From contig JAPKYZ010000045.1 of assembly GCA_026394055.1 (NCBI GenBank), forward strand, positions 1 through 64,000: a DNA stretch of 64,000 bases. Direction: 5' to 3'. A program made the translations under genes and the position numbers. Positions 36,704 to 46,677 of this stretch are shown here, in pieces (position 1 is the first letter of the stretch; every line of letters starts with the position of its first letter). Origin of the DNA: Acidobacteriota bacterium. GTDB lineage: Bacteria > Acidobacteriota > Terriglobia > Bryobacterales > Bryobacteraceae. The notes below the pieces were generated by a model, which was not told where the DNA came from, made no database searches, and saw only the letters and a program-made list of their open reading frames with translations.

Positions 36704-37027
36704 TCATGACGCCACCACCCAGACGGGCAAGCGGCCCATGCCCAGCACTTCGAGCGCGCGCCGCACCTCCAACCCGTCCGATGCATGCGGAATGGCGATG
36801 ATGTAGCCGCGTTCCAGTGATTGCAGGATGCGGACGCCCGCCCGGTTGAGCGTTTCGGAAGGGTCAAGCAGGATTGCCAACGCCCCATCCTTCCGGGTGC
36901 TCAAAACGCTTATCACTGGTGCCAGCGCCGCCGCGTCTGTCTCAGGGAAGGCAAGCCGAAGCTTGCCCCCGTGAGCCGTGATGGAACCAACCCGCCGGAC
37001 TGTCTCAATCGCTTGGGCCGTGGTCAT
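36704..37027 (-). CDS. Hypothetical protein of the element replication module
   Basis: A 107-aa product whose start overlaps the helicase stop (ATGA-type 4-bp overlap), so it is the last gene of the coupled primase-helicase module. Alternating strands and helices are predicted (GALAILLDP, GYIIAIPHAS), without a motif I recognise. Confidence 0.55.
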   Translation of the reverse strand: MTTAQAIETVRRVGSITAHGGKLRLAFPETDAAALAPVISVLSTRKDGALAILLDPSETLNRAGVRILQSLERGYIIAIPHASDGLEVRRALEVLGMGRLPVWVVAS

Positions 37028-38298
37028 AGCTCCACCTCCTGAAAGTTTGCGCTCGCGACTCCTTGAGCTTTGGTTGCCTCCAAGGTGTCCAAGGTGTCCA
37101 AGATGTCCAAGGTGCTCACGTGGAGAGGTTGAGCATCTTGGGCCGATTTGGACATCTTGGAAGGCAGCGCCCAGGTCCAGCCACCGCGCGCGCTTGTCTT
37201 GCGCTTCTCTACTCCCATAGCGTCAGCCGCCCGGCGGATGGTGCTAGCAGAGTGTCCGGCATCCTCTGCCGCCGCCTCTACTTCGATTACTGGCACTGGA
37301 CCGCTGGCGAGGATGTCTCGCAAGAACTGGGTAGCCGATTCACGGGGAGAATTGGCGCGTCTGCTTTCCGAAGATTGCAGCGCATCATCTGCGGTCATCA
37401 CTACGGCTTCTGTCTCCCAGACAATCCGGCTAGTGGAGATGGGACCAGCACCGCTGGGAACGGTTGCGCTCTCGATTCGGAAGGCCAGCCCGGTCTGGTC
37501 CTGCCCGATGTTGTTCTTCGCTGGAAGGAATAGCCGTCGGTCCTTGTCATCTGGGTCAGCAGACACTTGGAATGAACCACGCGCCGCCGCAACGAGAGCC
37601 AATGAGCCAGACACCCGCATGAGCGCCTGTTGCCCTTGTGCCTTGTTTAAGTGCGTGATGGCGATTACCGCCACCCTGAACCGCGCCGCCATTTCAGCCA
37701 GCGGAGTCAGTAGCCCGCGCATGTCGGCGTTGTTATGGCTGTCCGTGTCCCCTAGGTAAGCAGAGATCGGATCAATAATCACCGCCGCGACATCGCCCAA
37801 GTCGTCAAGCATCCGGCCCAGGGTTTCAAGGTCCGCTTGCAGGTTGAAACCGCGTTGTTCTAGCGTTCCATCGGCCCGGTACCCAATCCGAACACCGTCG
37901 ATGATGTGGATGCGGTTCAGGTCCGTGCCAACTGCCTCTAACCGTGGCCGTAGCGTGTCCGCCGGATCATCTTCGGCACTCAAGAAGATGACACCGCCCG
38001 GTTTGCAACGCATCCGGTCTACTGGCCACAAGCCGCCGGTGCTGACGATGGCCGCCAGCCACGCGGACCATTGGGACTTGCCTAGGCCAGGGTTGCCCGC
38101 AACTACGGTCAGCTTGCCCCGTGCGATGCGGCCCGGCCATAGCCAGTTGATCGGCTTAGCTTCGATTGAAGCAAGGCACCGCGAGATGATGCCCTCACCA
38201 TGTTGCGCGGGCGGTAAGCCACCTTGCAGCATTGCCCGGACCACCTCCGCTGGTGGCCCGTCGTCACCGCGTGCTGCGAGCTTTGCGAGATTGCTCAT
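37024..38298 (-). CDS. RecA-fold AAA ATPase / RepA-like replicative helicase
   Basis: A 424-aa ATPase. Walker A is GNPGLGKS (residues 68-75), Walker B VIIDP with Asp176, and THLNK (about 215-219) is the sensor region, as in AAA_25 proteins and the RepA hexameric helicase of RSF1010. The C terminus has a winged-helix-like segment (about 340-390) and then a short STLDILDTLDTLE repeat, encoded by the second 9-bp-repeat cluster. It overlaps the primase stop and the next start, forming a coupled replication module. It probably unwinds the excised element for replication. Confidence 0.8.
   Translation of the reverse strand: MSNLAKLAARGDDGPPAEVVRAMLQGGLPPAQHGEGIISRCLASIEAKPINWLWPGRIARGKLTVVAGNPGLGKSQWSAWLAAIVSTGGLWPVDRMRCKPGGVIFLSAEDDPADTLRPRLEAVGTDLNRIHIIDGVRIGYRADGTLEQRGFNLQADLETLGRMLDDLGDVAAVIIDPISAYLGDTDSHNNADMRGLLTPLAEMAARFRVAVIAITHLNKAQGQQALMRVSGSLALVAAARGSFQVSADPDDKDRRLFLPAKNNIGQDQTGLAFRIESATVPSGAGPISTSRIVWETEAVVMTADDALQSSESRRANSPRESATQFLRDILASGPVPVIEVEAAAEDAGHSASTIRRAADAMGVEKRKTSARGGWTWALPSKMSKSAQDAQPLHVSTLDILDTLDTLEATKAQGVASANFQEVEL
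37081..37159. repeat. 9-bp repeat cluster 2 (candidate iterons)
   Basis: Four tandem direct units at 37081, 37090, 37099 and 37108 (CAAGGTGTC twice, CAAGATGTC, CAAGGTGCT) and two inverted units (37132-37140 and 37151-37159). They lie inside the 3' end of the helicase gene. The following context (GGTTGA then CATCTTGG) also matches cluster 1, so a block of about 55 bp appears duplicated. Confidence 0.6.
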
Positions 38299-39047
38299 GC
38301 TGCCACCTCGCCACGCTCGAAGGTCCGCCGGACGCCTTCGAGCACCAGCCGGTCAAGCTGGTTCCACCGCGCCTCATCGGTAGCTGCCTCATCGATCAAG
38401 GCCGCCACCGCAACAGGATCAGCCGTGCGAGCCGCACCGAAGGCCGCCACCAGTTGAGCCGGTTCGATGCCCTCATGGAGGTAGAGAGCGCGCCCATGGA
38501 CCGCGAGCGCCTCAGAGTCTTCGAGCGCGTCCGCCGTCGCCTTCAGTGCCTCAAGCCGCCCGCGCAACGCTTGCCACCAGCGCCACGCCTGTTGAGATTG
38601 ATCCTCCGCTACAGCGCGCCGCTGTGCACATTGCCGCAGGTGAGCCGGAGTGAAGTGTTGCCGTGGTTCCTCCGGTCGCCCGATCACCTCAAAGACGGCC
38701 CGCTTTGCATCTGGGAAGCTCGCCCCGCTCAACAGCATCTCGAACGTGAAAACATCACCACCGCGCCCGCATCGGGAATGGCAGCACCAAAGGCCGGTTA
38801 TCGGGTCAATGTCCAGGTTTCGGCCCTTGCCGCCATGCAGCGAGCAGACATAGCGATTTCCCGCGCCCGTCTGACCAAAACCGGGTACGCGCGCCAGGTA
38901 GTAACCCGCTACCTCCGCCGGGGTCAAATTGTTGGACTCAAGCCCGCTACCACGGTAGAATGAAGGGGTAGCGCCACCCAGCGCATAACCCGATGCATTC
39001 GGCCCGGCGGTTACTCCCGCCGGGTTTCTCTTTTGTAGGGTTCTCAA
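38295..39047 (-). CDS. CHC2-type zinc-finger primase-like protein
   Basis: A 250-aa protein. The zinc-binding module CSLH (Cys68, His71) then WCCHSRCGRGGDVF (Cys89, Cys93) with the GRGGD motif matches the CHC2 finger of DnaG-type primases. No TOPRIM catalytic domain follows; the C-terminal half is helical. It may therefore recruit or prime with a partner, or the catalytic part is divergent. The start is uncertain: TTG 39047 gives the longest frame, and its first 40 residues cross a hairpin. The stop overlaps the helicase start (ATGA). Confidence 0.7.
   Translation of the reverse strand: MRTLQKRNPAGVTAGPNASGYALGGATPSFYRGSGLESNNLTPAEVAGYYLARVPGFGQTGAGNRYVCSLHGGKGRNLDIDPITGLWCCHSRCGRGGDVFTFEMLLSGASFPDAKRAVFEVIGRPEEPRQHFTPAHLRQCAQRRAVAEDQSQQAWRWWQALRGRLEALKATADALEDSEALAVHGRALYLHEGIEPAQLVAAFGAARTADPVAVAALIDEAATDEARWNQLDRLVLEGVRRTFERGEVAA
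39003..39024 (+). terminator. Terminator-like hairpin inside the primase leader
   Basis: CCCGGCGG (39003-39010) pairs with CCGCCGGG (39017-39024) around a 6-nt loop and is followed by TTTCTCTTTTG on the plus strand. No plus-strand gene ends just upstream, so it may stop antisense transcription or be a structural element of the primase leader. Confidence 0.4.
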
Positions 39048-39143
39048 TCTTCATGTCTCTCTTGCCGCCTCCCGGCCAGCCAAGATTGCTAACATTCGGC
39101 GTTGGCCGCCGCTGCCATATCATCCGTTGACGTGTTAACTCGC

Positions 39144-39473
39144 CTAAGCTCTCACCGCACGGGCAAGACTGCCCAGCTTCGGATCAAAGGTTTTGCAGTG
39201 CGCCTTGTGATGCCCGTAGCGGTTGCCCACGCGGATAAAGGTCTGATTGGATTCAGTCCGCCACCCGCGCTCTTGTGGCTCACGATTCAAGAGTTTCACC
39301 GCGCCGCCACTGAGCACCGCCAACCCGTGCCGGATCATCCGTTCCGCCGCCTTCGGCGAAATGGTGCGCCTGTCCCCCGGAAGTGGGTTGAGTACTTCGA
39401 TACTGTCCTTCATGTTGTTAACTTGCCTTTCTGCTGGCGTCAGCAGACGTAGCTCTGCCAACTGTGTGCTCAT
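39144..39473 (-). CDS. Hypothetical protein of the integrative element
   Basis: A 109-aa product between the alpA-like and primase genes. Central helical segment SPKAAERMIRHGLAVL; basic, His-rich end. An internal ATG at 39413 (MKDSIEVL) has a better upstream purine run and may be the true start. No family recognised. Confidence 0.5.
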   Translation of the reverse strand: MSTQLAELRLLTPAERQVNNMKDSIEVLNPLPGDRRTISPKAAERMIRHGLAVLSGGAVKLLNREPQERGWRTESNQTFIRVGNRYGHHKAHCKTFDPKLGSLARAVRA

Positions 39474-39527
39474 AGCCTTGTGCTCTGGGGCCGTGCCAGC
39501 GTGCCGGAGATGGGTTGCCTGTCTCGA

Positions 39528-39740
39528 CTAGGCCGCCTTGCCCGGCAACGGAGCGCCGCCGAATGCGGGCAACGTGTCCATGTAGCGCGCGATAGCGGAC
39601 TCGCGGTAGCGGACTTGACGCCCCTGCCGGACGAACGGCACACCCCGTTCAAAGAGCCGGTCACGGCGTAGGGACGGCACGGAGCGCCCCACAAGCGCGC
39701 TTACTTCAACTTCATTCAGCAAACGGTCGGTCTGATTCAT
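39528..39740 (-). CDS. AlpA-like MerR-type excisionase/regulator
   Basis: A 70-aa winged-helix protein: LLNEVEVSALVGRSVPSLRRDRLFERGVPFVRQGRQVRYRESAIARYMD, the usual AlpA/excisionase pattern with a helix-turn-helix followed by a VRYR wing. The start ATG 39740 is supported by AAGGAAG about 8 nt upstream. First gene of the minus-strand replication module. Probably directs excision or controls int and replication genes. A terminator lies 28 nt upstream of its start. Confidence 0.8.
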   Translation of the reverse strand: MNQTDRLLNEVEVSALVGRSVPSLRRDRLFERGVPFVRQGRQVRYRESAIARYMDTLPAFGGAPLPGKAA

Positions 39741-39768
39741 GGATGATCTTCCTTTCTGTTGGGTAAAT

Positions 39769-39806
39769 AAAAAGGCCCCCCGTGGAGAGACAGTCTCCGG
39801 GGAGCC
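39769..39806 (-). terminator. Intrinsic terminator in front of the alpA-like gene
   Basis: On the minus strand, GGCTCCCC then GGAGA pairs with TCTCC then GGGGGGCC (one mismatch and a 2-nt bulge, 5-nt loop), followed by TTTTTA. It faces leftward, 28 nt before the alpA-like start, so it ends transcripts coming from 40.0 kb or attenuates the replication module. Confidence 0.65.
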
Positions 39807-39837
39807 TTGGGATCGTTGGCAAACTTGGGTTGTTTGA

Positions 39838-39990
39838 TTAGCGGCGCAATGGCCGAACGGCGCGCGAGTCGAGCAGGTTGAACAAGACAAGCCTTGATCT
39901 CCATGCTGCCTCACGGCCAGCGGTTAAAACTCTATAGGGCGGAAGGCGCGGGGCTGCCAGTGGCGTCGGCCTTGCCGGGTGACTAATCAT
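39838..39990 (-). CDS. Possible 50-aa protein upstream of the alpA-like gene
   Basis: Open frame from ATG 39990 ending AGREAAWRSRLVLFNLLDS then a short basic tail. It sits between a weak promoter match and the terminator, a coherent small transcription unit. No clear ribosome binding site and no recognised family. The frame is open further upstream to 40161. The rest of 39741-40314 contains no convincing gene. Confidence 0.3.
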   Translation of the reverse strand: MISHPARPTPLAAPRLPPYRVLTAGREAAWRSRLVLFNLLDSRAVRPLRR

Positions 39991-40042
39991 CAGGATGACT
40001 GGCGACTCTTCTAGTTTCGCACGCCCGAAACATCTGTCAAGA

Positions 40043-40070
40043 ATTATGTTTGAACTATCACCCGAGTGAA
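40043..40070 (-). promoter_or_regulatory. Candidate sigma-70 promoter at the right end of the element
   Basis: On the minus strand, TTCACT (40070-40065), a 16-bp spacer and CATAAT (40048-40043). It would drive leftward transcription toward the small ORF, terminator and alpA-like gene. A separate TTGACA hexamer at 40040-40035 lacks a matching -10. Confidence 0.25.
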
Positions 40071-40314
40071 CCAACGCGCTTGCGCGGAGAGTGCGCCGCC
40101 GCGCCAAAAACATTCCAGCCCTTCCGTGTCGTGGCGAATGTTGGTCAACATGTTTGCTCACCCGGCTTCAAAAGCACGATACGGCATTAGCACTCACGGA
40201 TAGAGCGCCCACCAAACAGAAGCGCTGGAGACCCAATATAACATGGCTTCCCGCGCGATTATGATACGTCGATGAGTGGTCTTTGTTAGTAGCTGAAAAG
40301 TAGGCGGGGAGCGT

Positions 40315-40367
40315 TTGACACGCAGGAGGTCAGAGATTCGAGTTCTCTTAGGCCCACCATTCTTTTC
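40315..40367 (+). repeat. attR, 53-bp direct repeat (tRNA-Val 3' half)
   Basis: Exact copy of 34158-34210, without the 5' half of a tRNA. Marks the right end of the integrated element. Confidence 0.93.
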
Positions 40368-40510
40368 CAGTCAATTGTGACCGCGGCCGCTGCGGCTGCC
40401 AGCTTGCCTGTTGCTAGCAGCGATGCCGTGGGCCCTCGAGGCAACGGGAGCCGCTGCCGAAGGCGGCTCTGGAGTGCCCTGACGATGGATGGCATATCAT
40501 CAAAACTTCT

Positions 40511-41320
40511 ATGGCACTTCTCCGCTGCGCCACCCTGGCCACTCTTGTTTCCCTGCTCGCTTTCGGCCAAACGGCCGTCACGCCTACCCGCAAGATCGCC
40601 CTCTTTAATGGCAAGAACCTGAACGGCTGGTATCCCTGGATCAAGGGGGAGGGGCGGACGGACACGAGCAAGGTGTTCACGGTCAGCAAGGGCATCATCC
40701 GCATCTCGGGCGAGAAGTGGGGCGGCATTGCCACCAATCAGGAGTTTGCGGACTATCACCTGGTGGTGGAATGGCGCTGGGGCACCAAGACCTGGGGGGA
40801 TCGCGAGAAGCGGGCGCGCGATAGCGGCATCTTGATCCATGCCGTGGGCGAGGACGGCATGGCGAGCAATGGCACGTGGCTGGAATCGCTGGAGTCGCAG
40901 ATCATTGAGGGCGGCAGTGGTGATGTGTTGTTTGTGGCCGGAAAGTCGAAGCCCACGGGCTCGGCCAAGATCCGCCAACTCGGCAAGGAGATCTATTGGG
41001 ACCCCAAGGGGACGCCCACCGATAACATCACCCAGCGCCTCGATTGGTGGGGCCGGTCGCCCGAGTGGAAAGATCAGCTGGGGTTCCGCGGTCCGGAGGA
41101 TGTCGAAAAGCCGGTGGGAGAGTGGAACCGCCAGGAGATCTACGCCGATGGCGACAAGCTGGCCTATGTGCTGAACGGCCGCCTGGTGAACCAGGCCTAC
41201 AACCTGTCGCACCGCCACGGCAAGATCCAGATCCAGTCCGAGGGCGCCGAACTCTTCGTGCGCAAGGTGGAGCTGCAGCCGCTGAAATCAGCGCCGCCCA
41301 TTCCTGAGTTCCGCCGCTAA
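40511..41320 (+). CDS. Exported DUF1080 (3-keto-disaccharide hydrolase-like) protein
   Basis: A 269-aa secreted protein. Signal peptide (about 1-20), then a concanavalin-like beta-sandwich of the DUF1080 family: IALFNGKNLNGWYPW, DYHLVVEWRWG, DSGILIHA, and a terminal KVELQPLKSA strand. Family members from Bacteroidetes and Planctomycetes act on keto-disaccharides or other glycans. It is the first gene right of the element. Confidence 0.85.
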   Translation: MALLRCATLATLVSLLAFGQTAVTPTRKIALFNGKNLNGWYPWIKGEGRTDTSKVFTVSKGIIRISGEKWGGIATNQEFADYHLVVEWRWGTKTWGDREKRARDSGILIHAVGEDGMASNGTWLESLESQIIEGGSGDVLFVAGKSKPTGSAKIRQLGKEIYWDPKGTPTDNITQRLDWWGRSPEWKDQLGFRGPEDVEKPVGEWNRQEIYADGDKLAYVLNGRLVNQAYNLSHRHGKIQIQSEGAELFVRKVELQPLKSAPPIPEFRR

Positions 41321-41352
41321 GTCCTGATTAGCCTAAGTAGCACCTTGGCGGA

Positions 41353-41447
41353 TTGGCGGCTTTGCGGGACATCGCGTCCGGCAGCAAACCCAACCAGTGG
41401 GGCATTTTCAGCAGCTTGGTTTTCCCGCCAAGACGCAAAGCCGCCAA
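41353..41447. repeat. REP-like inverted repeat
   Basis: TTGGCGGCTTTGCG (41353-41366) is perfectly complementary to CGCAAAGCCGCCAA (41434-41447), with a 67-bp centre; a related CCTTGGCGGA precedes the left arm and CCCGCCAAGA the right. It lies in the 225-bp gap before the cytochrome gene and looks like a dispersed palindromic element. Confidence 0.5.
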
Positions 41448-41545
41448 GGACAAGACCTGTGAGTATCGCGCACCGCTGTATCATCGTGGGGTAGGCGCTT
41501 CCGCAAGCAGAATCGTGCTGTGGCAGCGGCTTCCCGATCACTTCT

Positions 41546-44500
41546 ATGAGTCACAAGAATCGCTGGTTCCGGTTCCCTTTGGCAGGTTTGGCGGCGGTGG
41601 CCTTGCTGGTACTGGCTTGGCCGGGACGGCCCACGCCCGCGGAGGCGGCGCAGTCCACGCCCACGGCCACGCCCACGGCCGCGCCCAATGCTGCGTTTGA
41701 TCAACAGGTGAAGCCGTTCCTGAATCAGTATTGCCAGAAGTGCCACAATGTCGACTCCGCTGTGGCGGGCGTGCGCGTCGATCAACTGGACGCCTCGCTT
41801 GACGACAAACATATCCGCGTCTGGGAAGGCATCCGCCATCGCGTGAACGACGGCACCATGCCCCCCAAAGGCTTGCCCCAACCCGATGCCGCCGCCCGCA
41901 AAAGCATCGTCGCCTGGATCGACAGCAATCTCGAGATCGCTCGCCTGCGCCCCGCGCCCAAGAATGGCCTGGTCCGCCGCTTGACCGTCGCGCAATACCG
42001 CAACACCTTGCGCGAACTGCTGAACCTGGAAGACGACCTCACCGAGATCCTGCCGCCGGATGCGCTCTCGCGCGAAGGCTTCTTAAATCACAAGGACGCG
42101 CTGCAACTGTCGCCGCTGCTGATGGAGACCTATCTTGAGATCGCCGAAGAAGCCTTGAACCGGTCTATTGTCGACCCCAAGGTTCCGCCCCAGGTCCAGA
42201 ACTTCCGCGTTGACCTGGGCGCCGGCATCAACCCGGCTCCGCTGCATGAAGAGCTGATCCTGGGTGCCAACAGCCACCTGCTCGAAAACAAGGACGTGCT
42301 GGTGACGCAGCTGACGGCCCCGAAGCCTTTCCGCATTGAGCCGTTCTTCATGCAGACCAAGTACCGCTTTATTGAGGGCTACCAGGGCAACGACACCGTC
42401 CGCGGCTGGCGCGAGTACGACAGCATCTACCACTCCGTCTTCGCCTGCATGCGCGGCAGCATGGGCTACCCCAAGGGCCGCGCGTACTCGACCGTACCGG
42501 AAGGTCTGCTGCTGCGCCCGGCCATCCCCAATGAAGAGATGTTCGACGGCGATGGCACCTACGGTCCGAAGGCCAACTTCAAGATCTCGCTCCGCGAACT
42601 GCCGGACAACGGCCGCTTCCGCGTCACCGTCACCGCCGCCCGCTACAACGACGGGCTGTTGCTCGACAACGGGGCCGCTGCGCTCGACCGTCCAGAATCG
42701 ATCACGGCGCGCGATCTCACGGCGCGCGCTCTCACGGCCAAGCGCACGGTGAATGTACCCAAGGCCGGCCTTTATCAAGTGGACCTCTACCCCGCCGCCC
42801 GCCCCGCTCTGCCGTCGCCCGATGCCTCGCGCTTGAATGAGGCGCTGGCCGCATCGTGGCTGGTGGATGGCACGAACAAGCTGGAAGGTCAGCTGAAGGG
42901 TAAGGCTCAGGTTACGCAGTCGCCATTGGGCCCGGCACTGTCGTTCACTGAAGACAACGACGCCGCCGTGATCCCGCGAGATGGCAGCGTCAGCGTCGGC
43001 ACGGGCGACTTCACCGTGGCCGCCTGGATCAACCCCAAGCAGCTCCGACGCGCAGGCATCGTGAGCTCCGGCGGCTATGGCTATGTCCAGGGCTGGACCT
43101 TCGCGATGGCGGGAAACAACGGCGCCCTGCGCCTGGAAACATTAGGCCCTGATTACTTAACCAATGGCGTCATCACCTCGCAAGCGGGCGTGCTGCGCGA
43201 GAACGCGTGGCAGCATGTCGCTGCCGTCATTCGGCGCGGGCAGAAGGAAGCGTGGCTCTACGTGGATGGCTACCCGGTGGCCAAAGGCGAAGTGCGCGCC
43301 GAGAATCTCGACAACCCGAAGCTGGACCTTCACCTGGGCCAGGTGAGCAACGGCGCATCCTTCCGTGGCGACCTGGGCCAAGTCCGGCTCTATCGCCGGG
43401 CGCTGGGTGAGGCGGAGATTCAAGCGCTGGTGGAACCGGGCCGCCGTTTTGCGCAGGCTCCGCCGCCGGAGAAGCCGCAGTCGTTGGTGCTCACGCTGGG
43501 GGCGCGCGAGTTCTCGGGCACGCTGCAGCAGCCGGCGTTTGTTGCGCTACGTCTGCCCGCTGGCCCGCTGGCCATCAGCGCCCAGTACGGCGGCGTCACG
43601 CCGCTTGATCGAATCGTCTTGACCCCGCTCGACCCGGCTGGCGACACCGCCCAGCGCCTCGTCGCTTTTGAAAAGCGCGCTCCGAAGCTAGGTGTGCAAG
43701 TCGGCCTGCGTCGCGATTGCGGCAGCACGTTTGCTCCCGTCGGCGCACCCCAAACGGTCGCCGCCGACAAGCCGACCCGCTACTACTTTGAAGGCGCCAT
43801 CCGCAACTTCCCCAGCCCCGACGTCGAAAAGGACAACGTCAACTACCTGGCCGGATTCCGGGAGATCGCGGTGCGTAGCGAATTCACTGACGGCCGTGAC
43901 ATGCCGCGCATGCTGGTCCGGTCCGTTGAGTTTGAGGGGCCGTTCTACCAAAGCTGGCCGCCGCCCCCGCACAAGAGCATCTTCATCGAATCCACCCAGA
44001 AGCCCGATTCGCCCGCCTACGCCCGGGAGATCCTCCGCTCCTTCGCGACGCGCGCCTACCGGCGCCCCGTGACGGCGATGGAAGAAGCGTCACTGATGGC
44101 GATCTTTGAAAAGTCCTTCGCGGCTAGCCATAACTTCCGGGGAGCGATCAAGGACGCGCTGCAGGTGGTGCTGACATCGCCGCAGTTCCTGCTGCTGGTG
44201 GAATCGAGCAAGACGCCCGAGCCGGAGCCGATCAGCGATTACGAGCTGGCCTCCAAGCTCTCCTACTTCCTTTGGAACGGCCCGCCCGATCGCGCGACGC
44301 TGCGCCTGGCCGCCGCGGGCACGCTGCGCTCTCAACTCGACGCCGAGATCACGCGCCTGATGGCCGATTCGCGCTTCTCGCGCTTTGTCCAAGAATTTGC
44401 CTCGCAGTGGCTGAGCACGGACAAATTCCAGGTGCTGGAGCCGGACCGCAAGCAGTTCCCCAAGCTCACCCGCTACGCCAAGACGCAGCTCCGCCAGGAG

Positions 44501-45214
44501 CCAGTCGAGTTTGTCCGTTATCTGATGAGGCAGAACCTGCCGGTGCGCAACCTGATCGATTCCGACTTCGTGATCGCCAACGAAACCGTGGCCAACTACT
44601 ATGACCTGGGCGCGAAAACCGAAAGCGGGCTCGACTTTGTGGCCATCCCCCACGGGCGGCGCGAATTGGGCGGGGTGCTGACCACGGCGGCGATTATGGC
44701 CGGTCTGTCTGATGGCCGCGAGTCTAACCCGGTGAAGCGTGGTGCGTGGCTGGCGCGCAAGATCATCTCCGAGCCCCCAGCCGACCCGCCGCCCAACGTC
44801 CCGGCCTTGAAGGAAAGCGCCGGCCTCACCTTGCGCCAGCGCATTGAGCAGCACCGCGACAATCCCGGCTGCCGCCAGTGTCACGCCAAGATCGACCCCT
44901 GGGGCATTGCGTTTGAAGAGTTCGATGCCGGTGGCCGGCTGAAGACCAAGAAGGTGGACGCGCGCTCCACGCTGCCTGACAAGACCGAAGTGGCCGGCAT
45001 CGACGACCTCAAGCGCTACCTGGGCCAGGACCGCATTGATCAAGTGGCCTTCAGCGTCCTGAAGCACCTGGCCACCTACGCGAGCGGCCGCAGCCTCACC
45101 TACCAGGAGTCCAGCTTCTTGAAACAGGACAGCCAGAAGCTGTGCGCGCAAGGCTACCGGATGCAGGACCTGATCCGATATGTTGTCCAGAGCAAAACGT
45201 TCCTGGAAAAATAG
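41546..45214 (+). CDS. Large exported cytochrome/LamG protein (DUF1587-1592-1588-1585 type)
   Basis: A 1222-aa secreted protein. Signal anchor (about 10-28), Planctomycete-type cytochrome domain with heme motif CQKCH (Cys63-His67), DUF1587 (about 140-205), an inserted LamG/concanavalin domain (about 450-620), then DUF1595/1592/1588/1585 blocks to the end. A second heme-like motif CRQCH lies near residue 1110 ([20 protein letters not shown]). It pairs with the DUF1552 gene 43 bp downstream, the standard arrangement in Planctomycetes and Acidobacteria. Proposed role: periplasmic oxidation linked to polymer use; unproven. Confidence 0.85.
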   Translation: MSHKNRWFRFPLAGLAAVALLVLAWPGRPTPAEAAQSTPTATPTAAPNAAFDQQVKPFLNQYCQKCHNVDSAVAGVRVDQLDASLDDKHIRVWEGIRHRVNDGTMPPKGLPQPDAAARKSIVAWIDSNLEIARLRPAPKNGLVRRLTVAQYRNTLRELLNLEDDLTEILPPDALSREGFLNHKDALQLSPLLMETYLEIAEEALNRSIVDPKVPPQVQNFRVDLGAGINPAPLHEELILGANSHLLENKDVLVTQLTAPKPFRIEPFFMQTKYRFIEGYQGNDTVRGWREYDSIYHSVFACMRGSMGYPKGRAYSTVPEGLLLRPAIPNEEMFDGDGTYGPKANFKISLRELPDNGRFRVTVTAARYNDGLLLDNGAAALDRPESITARDLTARALTAKRTVNVPKAGLYQVDLYPAARPALPSPDASRLNEALAASWLVDGTNKLEGQLKGKAQVTQSPLGPALSFTEDNDAAVIPRDGSVSVGTGDFTVAAWINPKQLRRAGIVSSGGYGYVQGWTFAMAGNNGALRLETLGPDYLTNGVITSQAGVLRENAWQHVAAVIRRGQKEAWLYVDGYPVAKGEVRAENLDNPKLDLHLGQVSNGASFRGDLGQVRLYRRALGEAEIQALVEPGRRFAQAPPPEKPQSLVLTLGAREFSGTLQQPAFVALRLPAGPLAISAQYGGVTPLDRIVLTPLDPAGDTAQRLVAFEKRAPKLGVQVGLRRDCGSTFAPVGAPQTVAADKPTRYYFEGAIRNFPSPDVEKDNVNYLAGFREIAVRSEFTDGRDMPRMLVRSVEFEGPFYQSWPPPPHKSIFIESTQKPDSPAYAREILRSFATRAYRRPVTAMEEASLMAIFEKSFAASHNFRGAIKDALQVVLTSPQFLLLVESSKTPEPEPISDYELASKLSYFLWNGPPDRATLRLAAAGTLRSQLDAEITRLMADSRFSRFVQEFASQWLSTDKFQVLEPDRKQFPKLTRYAKTQLRQEPVEFVRYLMRQNLPVRNLIDSDFVIANETVANYYDLGAKTESGLDFVAIPHGRRELGGVLTTAAIMAGLSDGRESNPVKRGAWLARKIISEPPADPPPNVPALKESAGLTLRQRIEQHRDNPGCRQCHAKIDPWGIAFEEFDAGGRLKTKKVDARSTLPDKTEVAGIDDLKRYLGQDRIDQVAFSVLKHLATYASGRSLTYQESSFLKQDSQKLCAQGYRMQDLIRYVVQSKTFLEK

Positions 45215-45257
45215 CAGCCGGAAAATAGTAAGCTACTAGCAACACCCGGAGACACCG

Positions 45258-46598
<1,341 letters not shown>

Positions 46599-46677
46599 GC
46601 CCCCATCTGGGGCGAGAGCACAATCAGGCCATCGGGCGCTACCGTCGCGCAAGGCAGCTGAGCTACTCTCGGCATAG

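Larger units (their letters stand above)
34158..40367. mobile_element. Integrative element in tRNA-Val, about 6.16 kb
   Basis: Bounded by 53-bp perfect direct repeats (34158-34210 and 40315-40367, offset 6157 bp). The left copy completes tRNA-Val, so the tRNA stays functional. Contents in order: integrase (minus), divergent spacer with two palindromes, small Ala/Lys-rich protein (plus), first 9-bp-repeat cluster, zinc-ribbon membrane protein (plus), then a minus-strand module read from the right: possible small ORF, terminator, alpA-like, hypothetical, primase, helicase, hypothetical. No structural phage, terminase, relaxase or conjugation genes are seen. It fits a minimal phage satellite or a self-replicating integrative element. 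Confidence 0.92.

Noticed and set aside
38232-38963. 243-codon plus-strand frame inside the element
   Set aside because: Antisense to the primase-like gene, which has a zinc-finger signature and coupled neighbours.
38947-39054. 35-codon frame at ATG 39054 (minus strand)
   Set aside because: Overlaps the start of the primase-like gene, no proper ribosome binding site spacing, and crosses the terminator-like hairpin.
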